A stretch of DNA of 34,200 nucleotides from Clostridiales bacterium (GCA_018369015.1 JAGZDD010000021.1:1-34200), one strand, 5' to 3'. Counted from the first letter of the stretch, positions 1 through 8,131 are shown. The notes: a model not told the origin generated them from the letters alone. A program made the numbers and translations.

Positions 1-24
1 CAGGGGCAAGTTTACTTGACCCTG
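1..24. repeat. 24-bp inverted repeat (small hairpin)
   Basis: The arms CAGGGGCAAGT and ACTTGACCCTG pair with one mismatch around a TT centre. The hairpin lies at the very edge of the window, beyond the 3' end of the minus-strand operon, and begins a run of palindromic repeat DNA. It could help end transcription of that operon, but there is no clear T-tract. Confidence 0.6.
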
Positions 25-42
25 TGTATGCACATTTGATAA

Positions 43-99
43 CCCCAAAGTATGAGCACGAGTTGCCGTCAGGCAACGGAAAGTGCGAATACTTTGGGG
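43..99. repeat. 57-bp nested hairpin
   Basis: This is a long imperfect palindrome. Outer arms CCCCAAAGTAT and ATACTTTGGGG enclose GCAC/GTGC and then GTTGCC/GGCAAC around a GTCA loop. The right arm runs directly into the 53-bp block that recurs inverted at the other end of the window. It looks like an intergenic palindromic element. A role as terminator or RNA-stabilising structure for the operon ending at 326 is possible but not shown. Confidence 0.65.
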
Positions 100-141
100 C
101 AGGATTGCGGGGTGCTAAGCGCCAGTGTTGCTGCGTGCCGG
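89..141 (+). repeat. Mosaic repeat block A, left copy
   Basis: These 53 bases match the reverse complement of 34054-34106 at 52 positions by direct reading. The block lies between the nested hairpin and a set of short tandem units. It is read here as part of an interspersed non-coding element. A 93-codon frame spanning it (24-305) is not credible as a gene, because it is made of repeat units, lacks a ribosome-binding site and resembles no known protein. Confidence 0.85.
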
Positions 142-167
142 TGCTGCTAAGCGCCGGTGGCGCTTGT

Positions 168-267
168 CCAGCAACGACCGGAGCGGAGCGTAGACCACGC
201 GTCCAGCAACGACCGAAGTGGAACGTAGACCGCTTGTTAAGCAACGACCGGAGCGGCAGCGTAGACT
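168..267 (+). repeat. Mosaic repeat block B: three degenerate ~29-bp units
   Basis: Three units built on GCAACGACCG-(G/A)AG(C/T)GG-(A/C)-(A/G)CGTAGAC start near 168, 203 and 239. Bases 197-267 match the reverse complement of 33979-34049 at 70 of 71 positions. Further units lie at 34107-34170 in inverted orientation, and a single one at 30601-30630. The region 1-325 holds only these repeats and hairpins and no gene that I can support. Confidence 0.8.
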
Positions 268-325
268 GCCTCCGGCACGGAGCAATCCTGAACTTTCATT
301 TATAGTGATGTCGCGCACCGCCGTG

Positions 326-1114
326 TCATTCTTCCGGGAAAATCTTAGCGTCCGGCTCCATTGTCCACATATATTCCTGGCATGTATCCGGGCCAGTATG
401 GGGATTTCCGTCCGTATGGTGAATCACCCAAATATAATACATGGCATAGCCTGGAGCCGCGCTCTGGGAATGTCTTGCCCTGTCAATGTATAAGCCGCAG
501 TCATTGTTGTGGGTTTTAAAGGCCGTCTCACCGTCCTCAGAAAAGCCATACCCGTTTTCCGGGTAAAACTTATAAAAATAAAATTCCGGCTGGTCATGCT
601 GGTGCGGCGGATAACTGGACCATTTTCCTGGGAAGTTCACGACCTCACCCATGAAAAATTTACTAAATTTCACGCCGTCCAGATTGACAATGTTACGCAC
701 AATACGAGTAGCCGCTTCTCTTAATGTTCCGGCCCCGCGCTCCACGCTCTCACACATCTGCGGCGTATAAAATACAGGCTCAAAGGCCAGGCTGTTATCC
801 GCTGAAATCACGGCAACCTCAGAGTCCTCCCCAATGCCGGTAATAACAACCTTCTCATTTTCCGGAACTTGAAGTACATAAGGATCATTTCTAAAACAGG
901 ATTCCCGTTTCGCCAGACGTTTCTCATCCCTCCACGCGTATTCAATCTCCCCCTGGATCAGCAAATATACTGTTTCCTTTGGAAGCTCAAATTCATGGAC
1001 ATCCCCTTTAAAAAGCTTTAATACGGAAAAATCACATTCCGCTCCTTCCTGAACGCCTTCAATAATCACCGGGTTCAATCCCTGTTTAAATTTGCCGTTA
1101 GCTTTAATTAACAT
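326..1114 (-). CDS. iolB: 5-deoxy-glucuronate isomerase (IolB/KduI family)
   Basis: This 262-residue bicupin of the IolB/KduI family probably isomerises an aldo-uronic-type sugar acid to the 2-keto form in the cytoplasm. In the classical inositol pathway the substrate is 5-deoxy-glucuronate. The metal-site motif PPHQHDQPEFYFY and the C-terminal APGYAMYYIWV stretch are family hallmarks, and the length is normal. The start at 1114 is chosen for an AGGAGG seven bases upstream; a longer frame reaching 1171 lacks a site and would overlap lplA. It is the last gene of the run from promoter P2, 28 bp after lplA. No IolC kinase, IolJ aldolase, IolD hydrolase or IolE dehydratase is in the window, so this is not a standard inositol operon. 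The true substrate may be a related deoxy-uronate. Confidence 0.85.
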   Translation of the reverse strand: MLIKANGKFKQGLNPVIIEGVQEGAECDFSVLKLFKGDVHEFELPKETVYLLIQGEIEYAWRDEKRLAKRESCFRNDPYVLQVPENEKVVITGIGEDSEVAVISADNSLAFEPVFYTPQMCESVERGAGTLREAATRIVRNIVNLDGVKFSKFFMGEVVNFPGKWSSYPPHQHDQPEFYFYKFYPENGYGFSEDGETAFKTHNNDCGLYIDRARHSQSAAPGYAMYYIWVIHHTDGNPHTGPDTCQEYMWTMEPDAKIFPEE

Positions 1115-1142
1115 TTTTATTTCCTCCTTTAAAATTAAACGT

Positions 1143-2123
1143 TCATGCCACGCGGTGGGCGGCCCCGTCACGCATAAAAATCAGGTCCTCGATATGCCGC
1201 CCTGCTGTGCCGTAAGACCTTAGCAGCTCATGCAGCCTGGGGTAATCCAGCGCCCTTCCCCGCAAAGCCTCTGCCGCTTTAACAAGCATTTCACCGGGAG
1301 CTGTTTTAAAGTAAATCTGTACATCCCGGATCACGCCCTGGTCAGCCTCAATATGTATATAATTCCCGTAAACGTCCGCCGGACTGTCATAAGTAAATGT
1401 CGCTGACCGTGCAATATTCCATTCCCATGTGCGGTATTTTTTGTCTGCAAGGCTTAAAATCTCATTTTCCTCCGCTTTAGAAAAATGGCAGCTGTCCTCC
1501 AGGGTGCAGCCCATACCTGTTAAAATAAGCTGTCTTAATGTACCTAGATCTGAAACCCGAAAGCCGGGACAGTCTTTAAGATTTCCCACTGGCGCAGGCG
1601 CGGAGCGCATTGCCTTTGATTGAAAATGAACGTAGTCTGTTTTAATTATGCCGGACATAACGTCCAGGCGCGTATCAAAAAGTAATGTGCCATGATGGAG
1701 TATGCGCCCCCGGTAAATGCTCTGGGCGTTCCCGGAAAATTTTTTCCCGTTGACCGACAAATTACATATGCCGCTCCTGTACGCCTTCACTCCGCATGCA
1801 TTTATAATCTTAAGGACCGGATCCAGAAATGGACTGTATGAATCCTTTGCCATGGCCCACCGGGTCATCACAGAAAAATTCAGGTTTCCTTCGTCGTGAT
1901 AAACGCAGCCGCCCCCGGTAATTCTCCGGTACACCGGAATATTTAGGAGGCTGGCTCTTTTCATATCAATTTCCTGAAAAACATTTTGGAACTTTCCCAC
2001 AACAATCCCAGGACGGTTGACCCATAATATCAGGAAATCCTCATCCGCAAGCTTTGTAAACACATATTCCTCTAAAGCCAGATTGTAGGCCATATCTGTA
2101 CTTTGGCTGATCATATACTTCAT
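1143..2123 (-). CDS. lplA: Lipoate-protein ligase A (first of two)
   Basis: The 326-residue protein has the lipoate ligase signature RRITGGGCVYHDEGN at about residues 66-80 and GKKFSGNAQ with the predicted catalytic lysine near 127-128, followed by HHGTLLFD. LplA activates lipoate with ATP and attaches it to lysines of lipoyl domains. The likely local target is K43 of the E2 encoded 2 kb upstream. The start is preceded by CCAGGAGGATAATT. The gene lies 37 bp after the SGNH hydrolase gene and before iolB. A second, divergent ligase gene (8132-9118) ends the neighbouring operon. The two may serve different lipoyl domains or one may be an amidotransferase-type relative. The family call is firm; target specificity is inferred. 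Confidence 0.93.
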   Translation of the reverse strand: MKYMISQSTDMAYNLALEEYVFTKLADEDFLILWVNRPGIVVGKFQNVFQEIDMKRASLLNIPVYRRITGGGCVYHDEGNLNFSVMTRWAMAKDSYSPFLDPVLKIINACGVKAYRSGICNLSVNGKKFSGNAQSIYRGRILHHGTLLFDTRLDVMSGIIKTDYVHFQSKAMRSAPAPVGNLKDCPGFRVSDLGTLRQLILTGMGCTLEDSCHFSKAEENEILSLADKKYRTWEWNIARSATFTYDSPADVYGNYIHIEADQGVIRDVQIYFKTAPGEMLVKAAEALRGRALDYPRLHELLRSYGTAGRHIEDLIFMRDGAAHRVA

Positions 2124-2160
2124 AATTATCCTCCTGGCGCGCCAGCTCCGGAAGTCCGGC

Positions 2161-2784
2161 TCACCGGTTCCGGAAGTTTTTCACGCCGCTCTGAGCGCAG
2201 CCCCAAGGCTCCTGGGAACGGACAGCGGCAATAATAATGTCCGCAATAAGCCGGTGCCCTTTTTTATTTGGATGTATGCCGTCAATATAATATTCCTGCT
2301 CCCTCCCGGCGGTTATCGCCGAAAAGCTATCGAAAACAGAAACAAGGGGAATATCAAATACCCGGCAAAAATCCTCAAGCCACGCCGCCATTTGCTCAAT
2401 CATTCTGGCGACATAGGCAAAATCTGCCAGCGCGGCCCAGTCCTTTCGGATGTGAAAAACATCGCAGGACGGCTGGGCGGCCACAATTACTTTTATTTTC
2501 AAAGCCCGGAGCTGATGTATGATTGCCATAATATTTGCTTTCACTACATCTAACCCGCAGCCCATAATAAAATCGTTGGCCCCTCCCATAATAAAAACAA
2601 TATCCGGCTTTTGCGATAACACATCCCTTTCCAGCCGGGCAAGCATACCGCCGGAGGTATCTCCATTCACGCCTTTATTAACTACCTCAAAGCCAAGCTC
2701 CCGGCCAAGGAGCGCCGCCCAGTTTTCATTCACCGGAATACCCAGCCCATAAGTCAGGCTATCGCCAATACAAACCATTTTCAT
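2161..2784 (-). CDS. SGNH/GDSL-family hydrolase
   Basis: This 207-residue cytosolic-looking protein has the SGNH blocks in order: GDSLTYGLG near residue 7 (nucleophile serine), a glycine in KGVNGDTSGG, GGANDF with the asparagine, and DGIHPN with the catalytic Asp-His pair near the C terminus. No signal peptide is visible. The family includes lysophospholipases, thioesterases and sugar esterases. Within a catabolic operon it might remove an acyl group from substrate or intermediate, or hydrolyse a thioester, but the sequence does not fix this. It starts at an ATG with GGAG nine bases upstream; a second ATG two codons later is an alternative. It lies 21 bp after lpdA. Confidence 0.88.
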   Translation of the reverse strand: MKMVCIGDSLTYGLGIPVNENWAALLGRELGFEVVNKGVNGDTSGGMLARLERDVLSQKPDIVFIMGGANDFIMGCGLDVVKANIMAIIHQLRALKIKVIVAAQPSCDVFHIRKDWAALADFAYVARMIEQMAAWLEDFCRVFDIPLVSVFDSFSAITAGREQEYYIDGIHPNKKGHRLIADIIIAAVRSQEPWGCAQSGVKNFRNR

Positions 2785-2805
2785 AACGCGTTAAATCTCC
2801 AGATA

Positions 2806-4191
2806 CTAAAGGGAATGGAGCGCCCGGTCACAGGCCGCCATAAATGCTTCCGCCACGGCCTCTGAAACGGTCGGGTGAGGATGAATGGAATGTATAACTT
2901 CCTCAGCAGTCGCCTCAAGCTCCATAGCTACGCATATTTCTGAAATCATATCTGTAGCATGGACGGCAAACAGATGGACGCCTAAAATCTCCCCGTACTC
3001 CCCGTCCAAAATGACCTTCATCATCCCTGTCTTTTCGCCTTCAATCAATGACTTTCCATTGGCGGACATTGGAAAACGCCCAACCCTGACGGATTTATAT
3101 TGTTCGCGGGCTTTGGCTTCCGTCAGGCCCACAGAGGCAATTTCCGGTTCCATGTAAATACAGGAAGGCACCCGGCCATAATTTATTTGCTCATGGCCGC
3201 CCATAATATTTGCCACAGCAACAATCCCCTCATGGCTCGCTGTATGGGCCAGCATGGATTTTCCATTGACATCTCCAATAGCAAAAATATTTGGGAGATT
3301 GGTCCGCATATCCGGCCCGGCCTTAATCGCTTTCTTATCAAATTCCAGTCCGATACCTTCCGCGTTCAGCCCCTTTGTATAAGGTGTCCGCCCTACGGCC
3401 ATAAGCGTAAGCTGGGCGCTGGCCTCTTTCATGGCCCCGTCCTTTTCAAAAACAACCGTTTTCCCGCTCACCTTCTTTACCTTAGCCCCGGTTTCAAAAA
3501 CAACGCCCGCCTTTTCCAGCGTCTTTCTTGCCAGCCTGGAAATATCTGTATCTACCATAGGCAAAATATTGTCCATAAGCTCTAAAACCGTGACCTTCGT
3601 GCCAAGCTGGGAAAAAATATAGGCAAATTCAATCCCAATGACGCCTCCGCCGATAATATTCATGCTTTCGGGAATTTCGCAAAGCTCTAAAGCCTCCGTG
3701 CTTGTAATAAGCTTTGTATCTCCTTCATATTCAATAAAGCCGGGGATCAATACCTCAGAGCCTGTAGCAATGATAAAATATTCGGAAGTTATGCGCCTGT
3801 TCCCGGCTTTTACACAGTGAGCGTTTTCAAAGGAAGCGCAGCCTTTGATCACCTCTGCCTTATTTCCTTTCAGCAAGGCGTTCACGCAGCCCACGAGCTG
3901 GCGCACAATGGACTGCTTGCGCTCCTGCAATTTTTCCATAGAAACGGACACCGACGACACATCCACATTCTCAATGCAAAATTCCCGGCTCCGTTTAAGC
4001 TGCTTTAGAACGCCCACCGTTTTCACAAATGTTTTTGTTGGAATACAGCCTACGTTCAGACATGTTCCGCCCAAATTGTCTTTTTCAATAACCGCTGTCT
4101 TAAGACCTGACTGCGCAGCCTTAATGGCCGCCACATAGCCTCCCGGGCCGCCGCCCAGCACAACAACGTCATAATCATATTTTCCTGCCAT
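2806..4191 (-). CDS. lpdA: Dihydrolipoyl dehydrogenase (E3)
   Basis: This 461-residue FAD flavoprotein reoxidises dihydrolipoamide on E2 using NAD+. The sequence shows an N-terminal FAD-binding GGGPGGY (residues 13-19), the redox disulfide in GGTCLNVGCIPTK (C44 and C49), a central NAD-binding GGGVIGIEFA, and the C-terminal HPHPTVSE with the active-site His-Glu pair. The length is that of a plain E3 without an added lipoyl domain. The start has GGAGG seven bases upstream. The gene is 13 bp from the E2 gene, so it is almost certainly the dedicated E3 of this complex. Confidence 0.96.
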   Translation of the reverse strand: MAGKYDYDVVVLGGGPGGYVAAIKAAQSGLKTAVIEKDNLGGTCLNVGCIPTKTFVKTVGVLKQLKRSREFCIENVDVSSVSVSMEKLQERKQSIVRQLVGCVNALLKGNKAEVIKGCASFENAHCVKAGNRRITSEYFIIATGSEVLIPGFIEYEGDTKLITSTEALELCEIPESMNIIGGGVIGIEFAYIFSQLGTKVTVLELMDNILPMVDTDISRLARKTLEKAGVVFETGAKVKKVSGKTVVFEKDGAMKEASAQLTLMAVGRTPYTKGLNAEGIGLEFDKKAIKAGPDMRTNLPNIFAIGDVNGKSMLAHTASHEGIVAVANIMGGHEQINYGRVPSCIYMEPEIASVGLTEAKAREQYKSVRVGRFPMSANGKSLIEGEKTGMMKVILDGEYGEILGVHLFAVHATDMISEICVAMELEATAEEVIHSIHPHPTVSEAVAEAFMAACDRALHSL

Positions 4192-4204
4192 CGCCGCGCC
4201 TCCG

Positions 4205-5695
4205 TCACATCAAAATTTTCAGGGGATTTTCCAGCAGCTCTTTCATATATCCTACAAATTTAGCCGCCAGCAGCCCGTCAATGAGCCGGTGGTCCACAGA
4301 GAGCTGAATATTCATCATTGGGCGGATTTCAATAACATCCTCCCCGTCCTTCTCCACAACAACGGCTTTCTTTCTCACGGAGCTGACCGAGAGAATGGCT
4401 GCTTCCGGCGGATTAATAATCGCGGTAAAATTGTCAATGCCAAACATTCCCAAATTCGAGATTGAAAATGTTCCCCCGGAATATTCCTCAGGAGCAAGCC
4501 GCCCTTCCTTTGCCCGGTCAACAAGATCCCTGTTTTCCTCGGAAACCTTAGTCAGGCTCTTTTCCTGTACATTTTTAATCACCGGAACAATCAGGCCGTT
4601 TTCTCCGGCCACGGCGACGCCCACATTAGCGCTCTTATAGCAGACAATATTTCCATCCACAAGAGAGGAATTTATCTGCGGGTATTTCGCAAGGGCCTTT
4701 CCCGCCGCATAGACAAGCAGGTCAGATATGGTAATCTTTCGCTCTGAAACCTCGTTCAGCGACTTTCTGAACGCCGTCATATTTGTCGTATCGACCATGT
4801 CGGTAAAATACAGGTGCGGCGCGCTAAACTTACTCTGGGCCAGCTTATCCCCGATAATTTTGCGTACACCCTTATACGGAGTCACAGAAAGGATTTTTTT
4901 ATCCCCGCCAGATGCCGCCAGGCCGGCGTCTAAGCTCCCGGCGTCTGTTTTGCCCGCTGCCAGGCCGGCGTCTAAATTCCCAGTGTCCATTTTGCCCACC
5001 GCCAGGCCGGCGCCTGCTGCTGCACCATTGTCCTGGCCTGCCGCGCTGGCGTCTTCCCCTGCTTTTGCAGCCGCCATTTCCACATCCGCCTTCATCCGCT
5101 TGCCGCCTGCGCCGCTGCCCTGGACAAGCGCCAGGTCGACGCCCAATTTTTGCGCAGCCTTCCGGGCAAGAGGCGACGCTTTAATATCCTTTGCTGTAAT
5201 TCCGCCCTCATAGCCGGTTCCCTTGATCTGTGCGATTGATGCCACATCCAGGCCCTCGTCTAAAATCACCTTCCGGGCTTTGGGCGTCAGCTTCAGCGCT
5301 TTTATATCCACCTGGGCCTGCGGGGCTTCTATGTCTTCCCCGGGCTCCGGCGCCCCGCCGTTTTCTCTAACGCCCTGTTCCTTTGGCATATCGTCTACCC
5401 GGCCGGAAACACTGGCCGTCGCTACCCCAGCGGCTAATGCGGCCTCCGGGTCTTCCCCGGGCATACCTACAACCGCAATCGGCGTAAATACCTCCACAGT
5501 TTCGCCTTCCTCGACAAGTATTTTCAGCACCGTTCCGTCAGCCGTAGCCTCGATGGGCATTGTCGTTTTATCTGTATTAATTTCAAAAAAAAGCTCGCCC
5601 TTTGTTACCTTGTCGCCAACTCTTTTATGCCAGCATACCAGGTCGCCCTCATCCATATTAAATCCCAGCTTTGGCATAATGATTACTTCTGCCAT
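4205..5695 (-). CDS. acoC: Dihydrolipoamide acyltransferase (E2), two E3-binding domains
   Basis: This 496-residue protein is the core of the complex. Domains in order: a lipoyl domain at about 1-75 with EINTDKTTMPIEA (lipoyl lysine K43); a first peripheral-subunit-binding domain at about 137-170; a second at about 173-207 (SPLARKAAQKLGVDL); an Ala/Gly-rich linker at about 208-265 with three near-repeats of AGLAxGKxD; and the catalytic domain from 268 with SVDHRLIDG (H469, D473). E2 passes the acyl group from lipoamide to CoA. Two tandem binding domains with one lipoyl domain is less usual than one of each. The aco symbol follows the operon type; pyruvate or another 2-oxo acid is possible as substrate. 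The start has AGGAGGGG seven bases upstream. Confidence 0.93.
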   Translation of the reverse strand: MAEVIIMPKLGFNMDEGDLVCWHKRVGDKVTKGELFFEINTDKTTMPIEATADGTVLKILVEEGETVEVFTPIAVVGMPGEDPEAALAAGVATASVSGRVDDMPKEQGVRENGGAPEPGEDIEAPQAQVDIKALKLTPKARKVILDEGLDVASIAQIKGTGYEGGITAKDIKASPLARKAAQKLGVDLALVQGSGAGGKRMKADVEMAAAKAGEDASAAGQDNGAAAGAGLAVGKMDTGNLDAGLAAGKTDAGSLDAGLAASGGDKKILSVTPYKGVRKIIGDKLAQSKFSAPHLYFTDMVDTTNMTAFRKSLNEVSERKITISDLLVYAAGKALAKYPQINSSLVDGNIVCYKSANVGVAVAGENGLIVPVIKNVQEKSLTKVSEENRDLVDRAKEGRLAPEEYSGGTFSISNLGMFGIDNFTAIINPPEAAILSVSSVRKKAVVVEKDGEDVIEIRPMMNIQLSVDHRLIDGLLAAKFVGYMKELLENPLKILM

Positions 5696-5711
5696 AATTT
5701 CCCCTCCTTTA

Positions 5712-6683
5712 TCAAAGCAATTTCAGCGCCGCTGCCTTTATGGACTTTGGATCCGGAATCAGCGGAAATTCCAGCGCCGGGCTAAACGGCATAGGCACAT
5801 CCGCCAGCCCTAACCGAAGGATAGGCGCTTCCAGGTCATAAAAAGCGTCTCTCTGGACGCGAAGGGCAATCTCGCCGCTAATGCCAAAGCTTTCGTGGCC
5901 TTCGTCAACAATTAAAAGCTTTCCGGTCTTTCTCACAGATTTAAGTATCGTGTCCATATCTAAAGGTACAATCGTTCTCGGGTCAATAACTTCGACCGAC
6001 TTTCCGTCCTTCTCCAGCTCATTAGCCACCTTCACAGCATGGCCGACCATTGTCGACGTCGCCACAATCGTCAGGTCACTGCCCTCCCGGACCACATTCG
6101 CCACGCCAAACGGCACCGTATATTCCCCTTCGGGAACCTCAAAGGTCTGGGTATATTGAAGCTTGTGTTCAATAAAAATCACCGGGTTATCATCTCTTAT
6201 GGCGGTTTTTAACAAGCCCTTAGCGTCCGCCGCGTTGGACGGCATAACGACCTTAAGCCCCGGGATGTGCGCAAAAAAGACATGAAGGTTCTGGGAGTGC
6301 TGCGCCGCCGATGACCTTCCCGCTCCCATTGTCGTCCGGATGACCATAGGAAGCTTTGTCTGTCCGCCGGACATATAGGTAATCTTTGCCGCCTGATTGC
6401 AAATCTGATCCATACATACAAGGGCAAAATCATTAAACATTAATTCTGGTACCGGACGCAGCCCAGCAATGGCCATGCCTACGCTCATTCCGATAAATCC
6501 TGATTCACTGATCGGCGTGTCTTTACATCTTAAATCCCCGTATTTTTCCCTCAATCCGGCAGTGCATTTAAACGTGCCGTTGTTGACGCCCACATCCTCG
6601 CCCAGTACAAGCACGTTTTCATCCCGGGCCATCTCCTCATCCAGCGCCTCTAAAATCGCATCTCTATACATGATTTTTCTCAT
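5712..6683 (-). CDS. acoB: E1 beta of an aco-type 2-oxo acid/acetoin dehydrogenase
   Basis: The 323-residue protein is the beta subunit of the alpha2-beta2 TPP-dependent E1. It has the typical start MRKIMYRDAILEALDEEM and GEDVGVNNGTFK, the central GAGRSSAAQHSQ loop, and the C-terminal transketolase domain with GHESFGISGE and LGLADVPMPFSPALE. Its full length matches the family. It pairs with the alpha subunit 124 bp upstream and lies 16 bp before the E2 gene. An AGGAGGAATAG site precedes the ATG. Whether the complex uses acetoin, pyruvate or a pathway-specific 2-oxo acid cannot be decided from sequence alone, because the order E1a-E1b-E2-E3 is shared. Confidence 0.93.
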   Translation of the reverse strand: MRKIMYRDAILEALDEEMARDENVLVLGEDVGVNNGTFKCTAGLREKYGDLRCKDTPISESGFIGMSVGMAIAGLRPVPELMFNDFALVCMDQICNQAAKITYMSGGQTKLPMVIRTTMGAGRSSAAQHSQNLHVFFAHIPGLKVVMPSNAADAKGLLKTAIRDDNPVIFIEHKLQYTQTFEVPEGEYTVPFGVANVVREGSDLTIVATSTMVGHAVKVANELEKDGKSVEVIDPRTIVPLDMDTILKSVRKTGKLLIVDEGHESFGISGEIALRVQRDAFYDLEAPILRLGLADVPMPFSPALEFPLIPDPKSIKAAALKLL

Positions 6684-6807
6684 TTTATCTATTCCTCCTC
6701 ACCATAAACCAAACCAACCGTTTTGCCATACCGCCCAGAGTTTACGGCGGCTGCCGTTTTTATCCTGCCGTTACTATTGCCAGCCGCCCTCACCCACAGG
6801 CGAAACA

Positions 6808-7761
6808 TTAAGAAAATACGTCGGTATATGCTTCACTGACATCGGCATAAGGGCTGTCCTCGGCAAATTTGCAGGCTTCCCTAACTTCCTCATTAATCTG
6901 GTCTTTAATCTGGGCGATTTCCTCCTCTGAAAGAATCCCCTGCTGCTCAAGCTGTAAAATCGGTTCCCGCAATTTCCATTCCTCCAGTTCCTCCGGCTGG
7001 CGGTAGGTTGCCGGATCGCCCACATGGTGGCCCTGCCAGCGGTAGGTCTTACATTCAACAATCGTCGGCCCTTCGCCCTTTCTGGCCCGTTTTACAGCCG
7101 CTTCTACAGCTTCATAAACCTTAAAAACATCGTTGCCGTCAATGGTCACGCCCTCGATACCGTAGCCTACCGCCCGTTTTGCCAGGTCATGCTCTCGGGT
7201 TACTCTGCGTATATCAACGGAAATACCAAAATAATTATTTTCAATAATATATACAATGGGAAGATCCCAGGCCGCGGCCATATTAATACTCTCGTGGAAG
7301 GTTCCCTGATTAGAAGCTGAATCTCCAAGGAAGCACAAAACGACCTGATCGGTCTTTCTGTATTTAGCGGCATAGGCAGCCCCGGTTGCAATAGGGATTT
7401 CCCCGCCAACAATGCCGTTAGCCCCAAGGATTCCCTTGTCCATAGCGATAATATGCATGGAACCGCCTTTGCCCTTAGAGTAGCCCGTGGCCTTTCCTAA
7501 AATTTCCGCCATCATCCTGTTCATATCTGCCCCTCTGGCAACAAGATGTCCATGGCCCCTGTGGGTACTGCCGATATAGTCGTCGGGGCCGACAGCCGCG
7601 CAGGCTCCCGTGGCAATCGCTTCTTCTCCTAAATACAAATGGGCGAGGCCCGGCATAAGGCCGCGTTTGTAAAACTCAAAAACCTCCTCCTCAAATCTTC
7701 GTATACGATACATCGATGTATAAAATTTTTTCGCCAGTTGCTTTTTTTCCTCTGCGTTCAT
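6808..7761 (-). CDS. acoA: E1 alpha of an aco-type 2-oxo acid/acetoin dehydrogenase
   Basis: This 317-residue TPP enzyme subunit decarboxylates or cleaves the substrate and loads the lipoyl arm of E2. The pyrophosphate/metal motif runs from GDSASNQG (146) to ENN (176), with GDS replacing the usual GDG. KGKGGSMHI and LGANGIVGG are typical of acetoin-dehydrogenase-like alpha subunits. The start at 7761 is chosen because AGGAGGG lies seven bases upstream; a 10-codon longer frame has no site. It is the first gene after sigma-54 promoter P2, with a leader of about 120 nt that carries an interspersed repeat. The position directly under P2 recalls AcoR-controlled acoABCL operons, but the activator here has a PAS-like rather than a GAF sensor. 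Confidence 0.92.
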   Translation of the reverse strand: MNAEEKKQLAKKFYTSMYRIRRFEEEVFEFYKRGLMPGLAHLYLGEEAIATGACAAVGPDDYIGSTHRGHGHLVARGADMNRMMAEILGKATGYSKGKGGSMHIIAMDKGILGANGIVGGEIPIATGAAYAAKYRKTDQVVLCFLGDSASNQGTFHESINMAAAWDLPIVYIIENNYFGISVDIRRVTREHDLAKRAVGYGIEGVTIDGNDVFKVYEAVEAAVKRARKGEGPTIVECKTYRWQGHHVGDPATYRQPEELEEWKLREPILQLEQQGILSEEEIAQIKDQINEEVREACKFAEDSPYADVSEAYTDVFS

Positions 7762-7807
7762 AAAGCGCCCTCCTTTAATTCCTTCTAACACCTGAACATT
7801 TTCTTTT

Positions 7808-7866
7808 ACTATTCAGCCGTACGGCTGAGAATGACAATAACTCGGTGCAAGACGTCCAGCGGACCG
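7808..7866. repeat. Interspersed repeat 'TATTCAGCC' element, copy 1
   Basis: ACTATTCAGCCGTACGGCTGAGAATG contains the palindrome CAGCCGTACGGCTG. The similarity to a second copy at 30537-30594 continues through GCAAGACGTCCAG. This copy falls between promoter P2 and the first gene it drives, so it should be transcribed as a hairpin in the leader. Confidence 0.7.
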
Positions 7867-7891
7867 TCATTACTTTCATCCTTATTTCTTC

Positions 7892-7906
7892 GCAAATACC
7901 GTGCCA
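7892..7906 (-). promoter_or_regulatory. Sigma-54 promoter P2 (-24/-12) for the aco-type operon
   Basis: Read on the minus strand this is TGGCAC-GGTAT-TTGC, a perfect match to the -24 GG/-12 GC consensus with correct spacing. The start site should be near 7881, about 120 nt ahead of the E1 alpha start. It needs an enhancer-binding ATPase, and the gene at 19517-21064 encodes one. The remainder of the 370-bp gap 7762-8131 holds a repeat copy (7808-7866), a possible activator site (8010-8021) and a fragment CACGGAGCAATC near 8091 also found beside the end repeats. Confidence 0.88.
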
Positions 7907-8009
7907 CATTAAAGGCAATTCGTCCTAAATTTCCAGAAGTCAGGCGGGCTTTACGCTGCCCACAGAAAAAAAAGGTTCAGCTATGTTCTCCGGAACCTGA
8001 GCAAAGCTG

Positions 8010-8021
8010 TGTTCCGGTACA
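8010..8021 (-). promoter_or_regulatory. Candidate activator-binding site upstream of P2
   Basis: TGTTCCGGTACA fits TGT(A/T)C-N2-GTACA, the pattern also seen as TGTACTTGTACA at 19386-19397 next to P1. It lies about 130 bp upstream of the predicted P2 start, a normal distance for an enhancer-binding protein. It is nested in a wider inverted repeat, GGTTCAG (7974-7980) with CTGAACC (8025-8031). Binding is inferred. Confidence 0.4.
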
Positions 8022-8131
8022 TATCTGAACCATTTTCTTCCACAGGCCGCCAAAAGGGCGAATACCGCCAGCGATTGCAGGAATGTGCAGCACGGAGCAA
8101 TCAGCTTTCATGCGCAGCGCGGCCAGAAAGC

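Noticed and set aside
24..305. 93-codon open frame at the left end
   Set aside because: It is built of repeat units and hairpin arms, has no ribosome-binding site and matches no protein family I know.
3100..5813. Long open frames on the + strand opposite the E3 and E2 genes (for example 3100-3585, 4728-5213, 5223-5813)
   Set aside because: They mirror strongly conserved minus-strand genes, lack start signals and have odd compositions. They are antisense shadows.
2806..7761. Plain acetoin operon explaining the whole locus
   Set aside because: The complex is aco-like, but the BKACE, transketolase, dehydrogenases, Ptb/Buk and IolB in the same apparent regulon are not needed for acetoin. It remains possible for the P2 operon alone.
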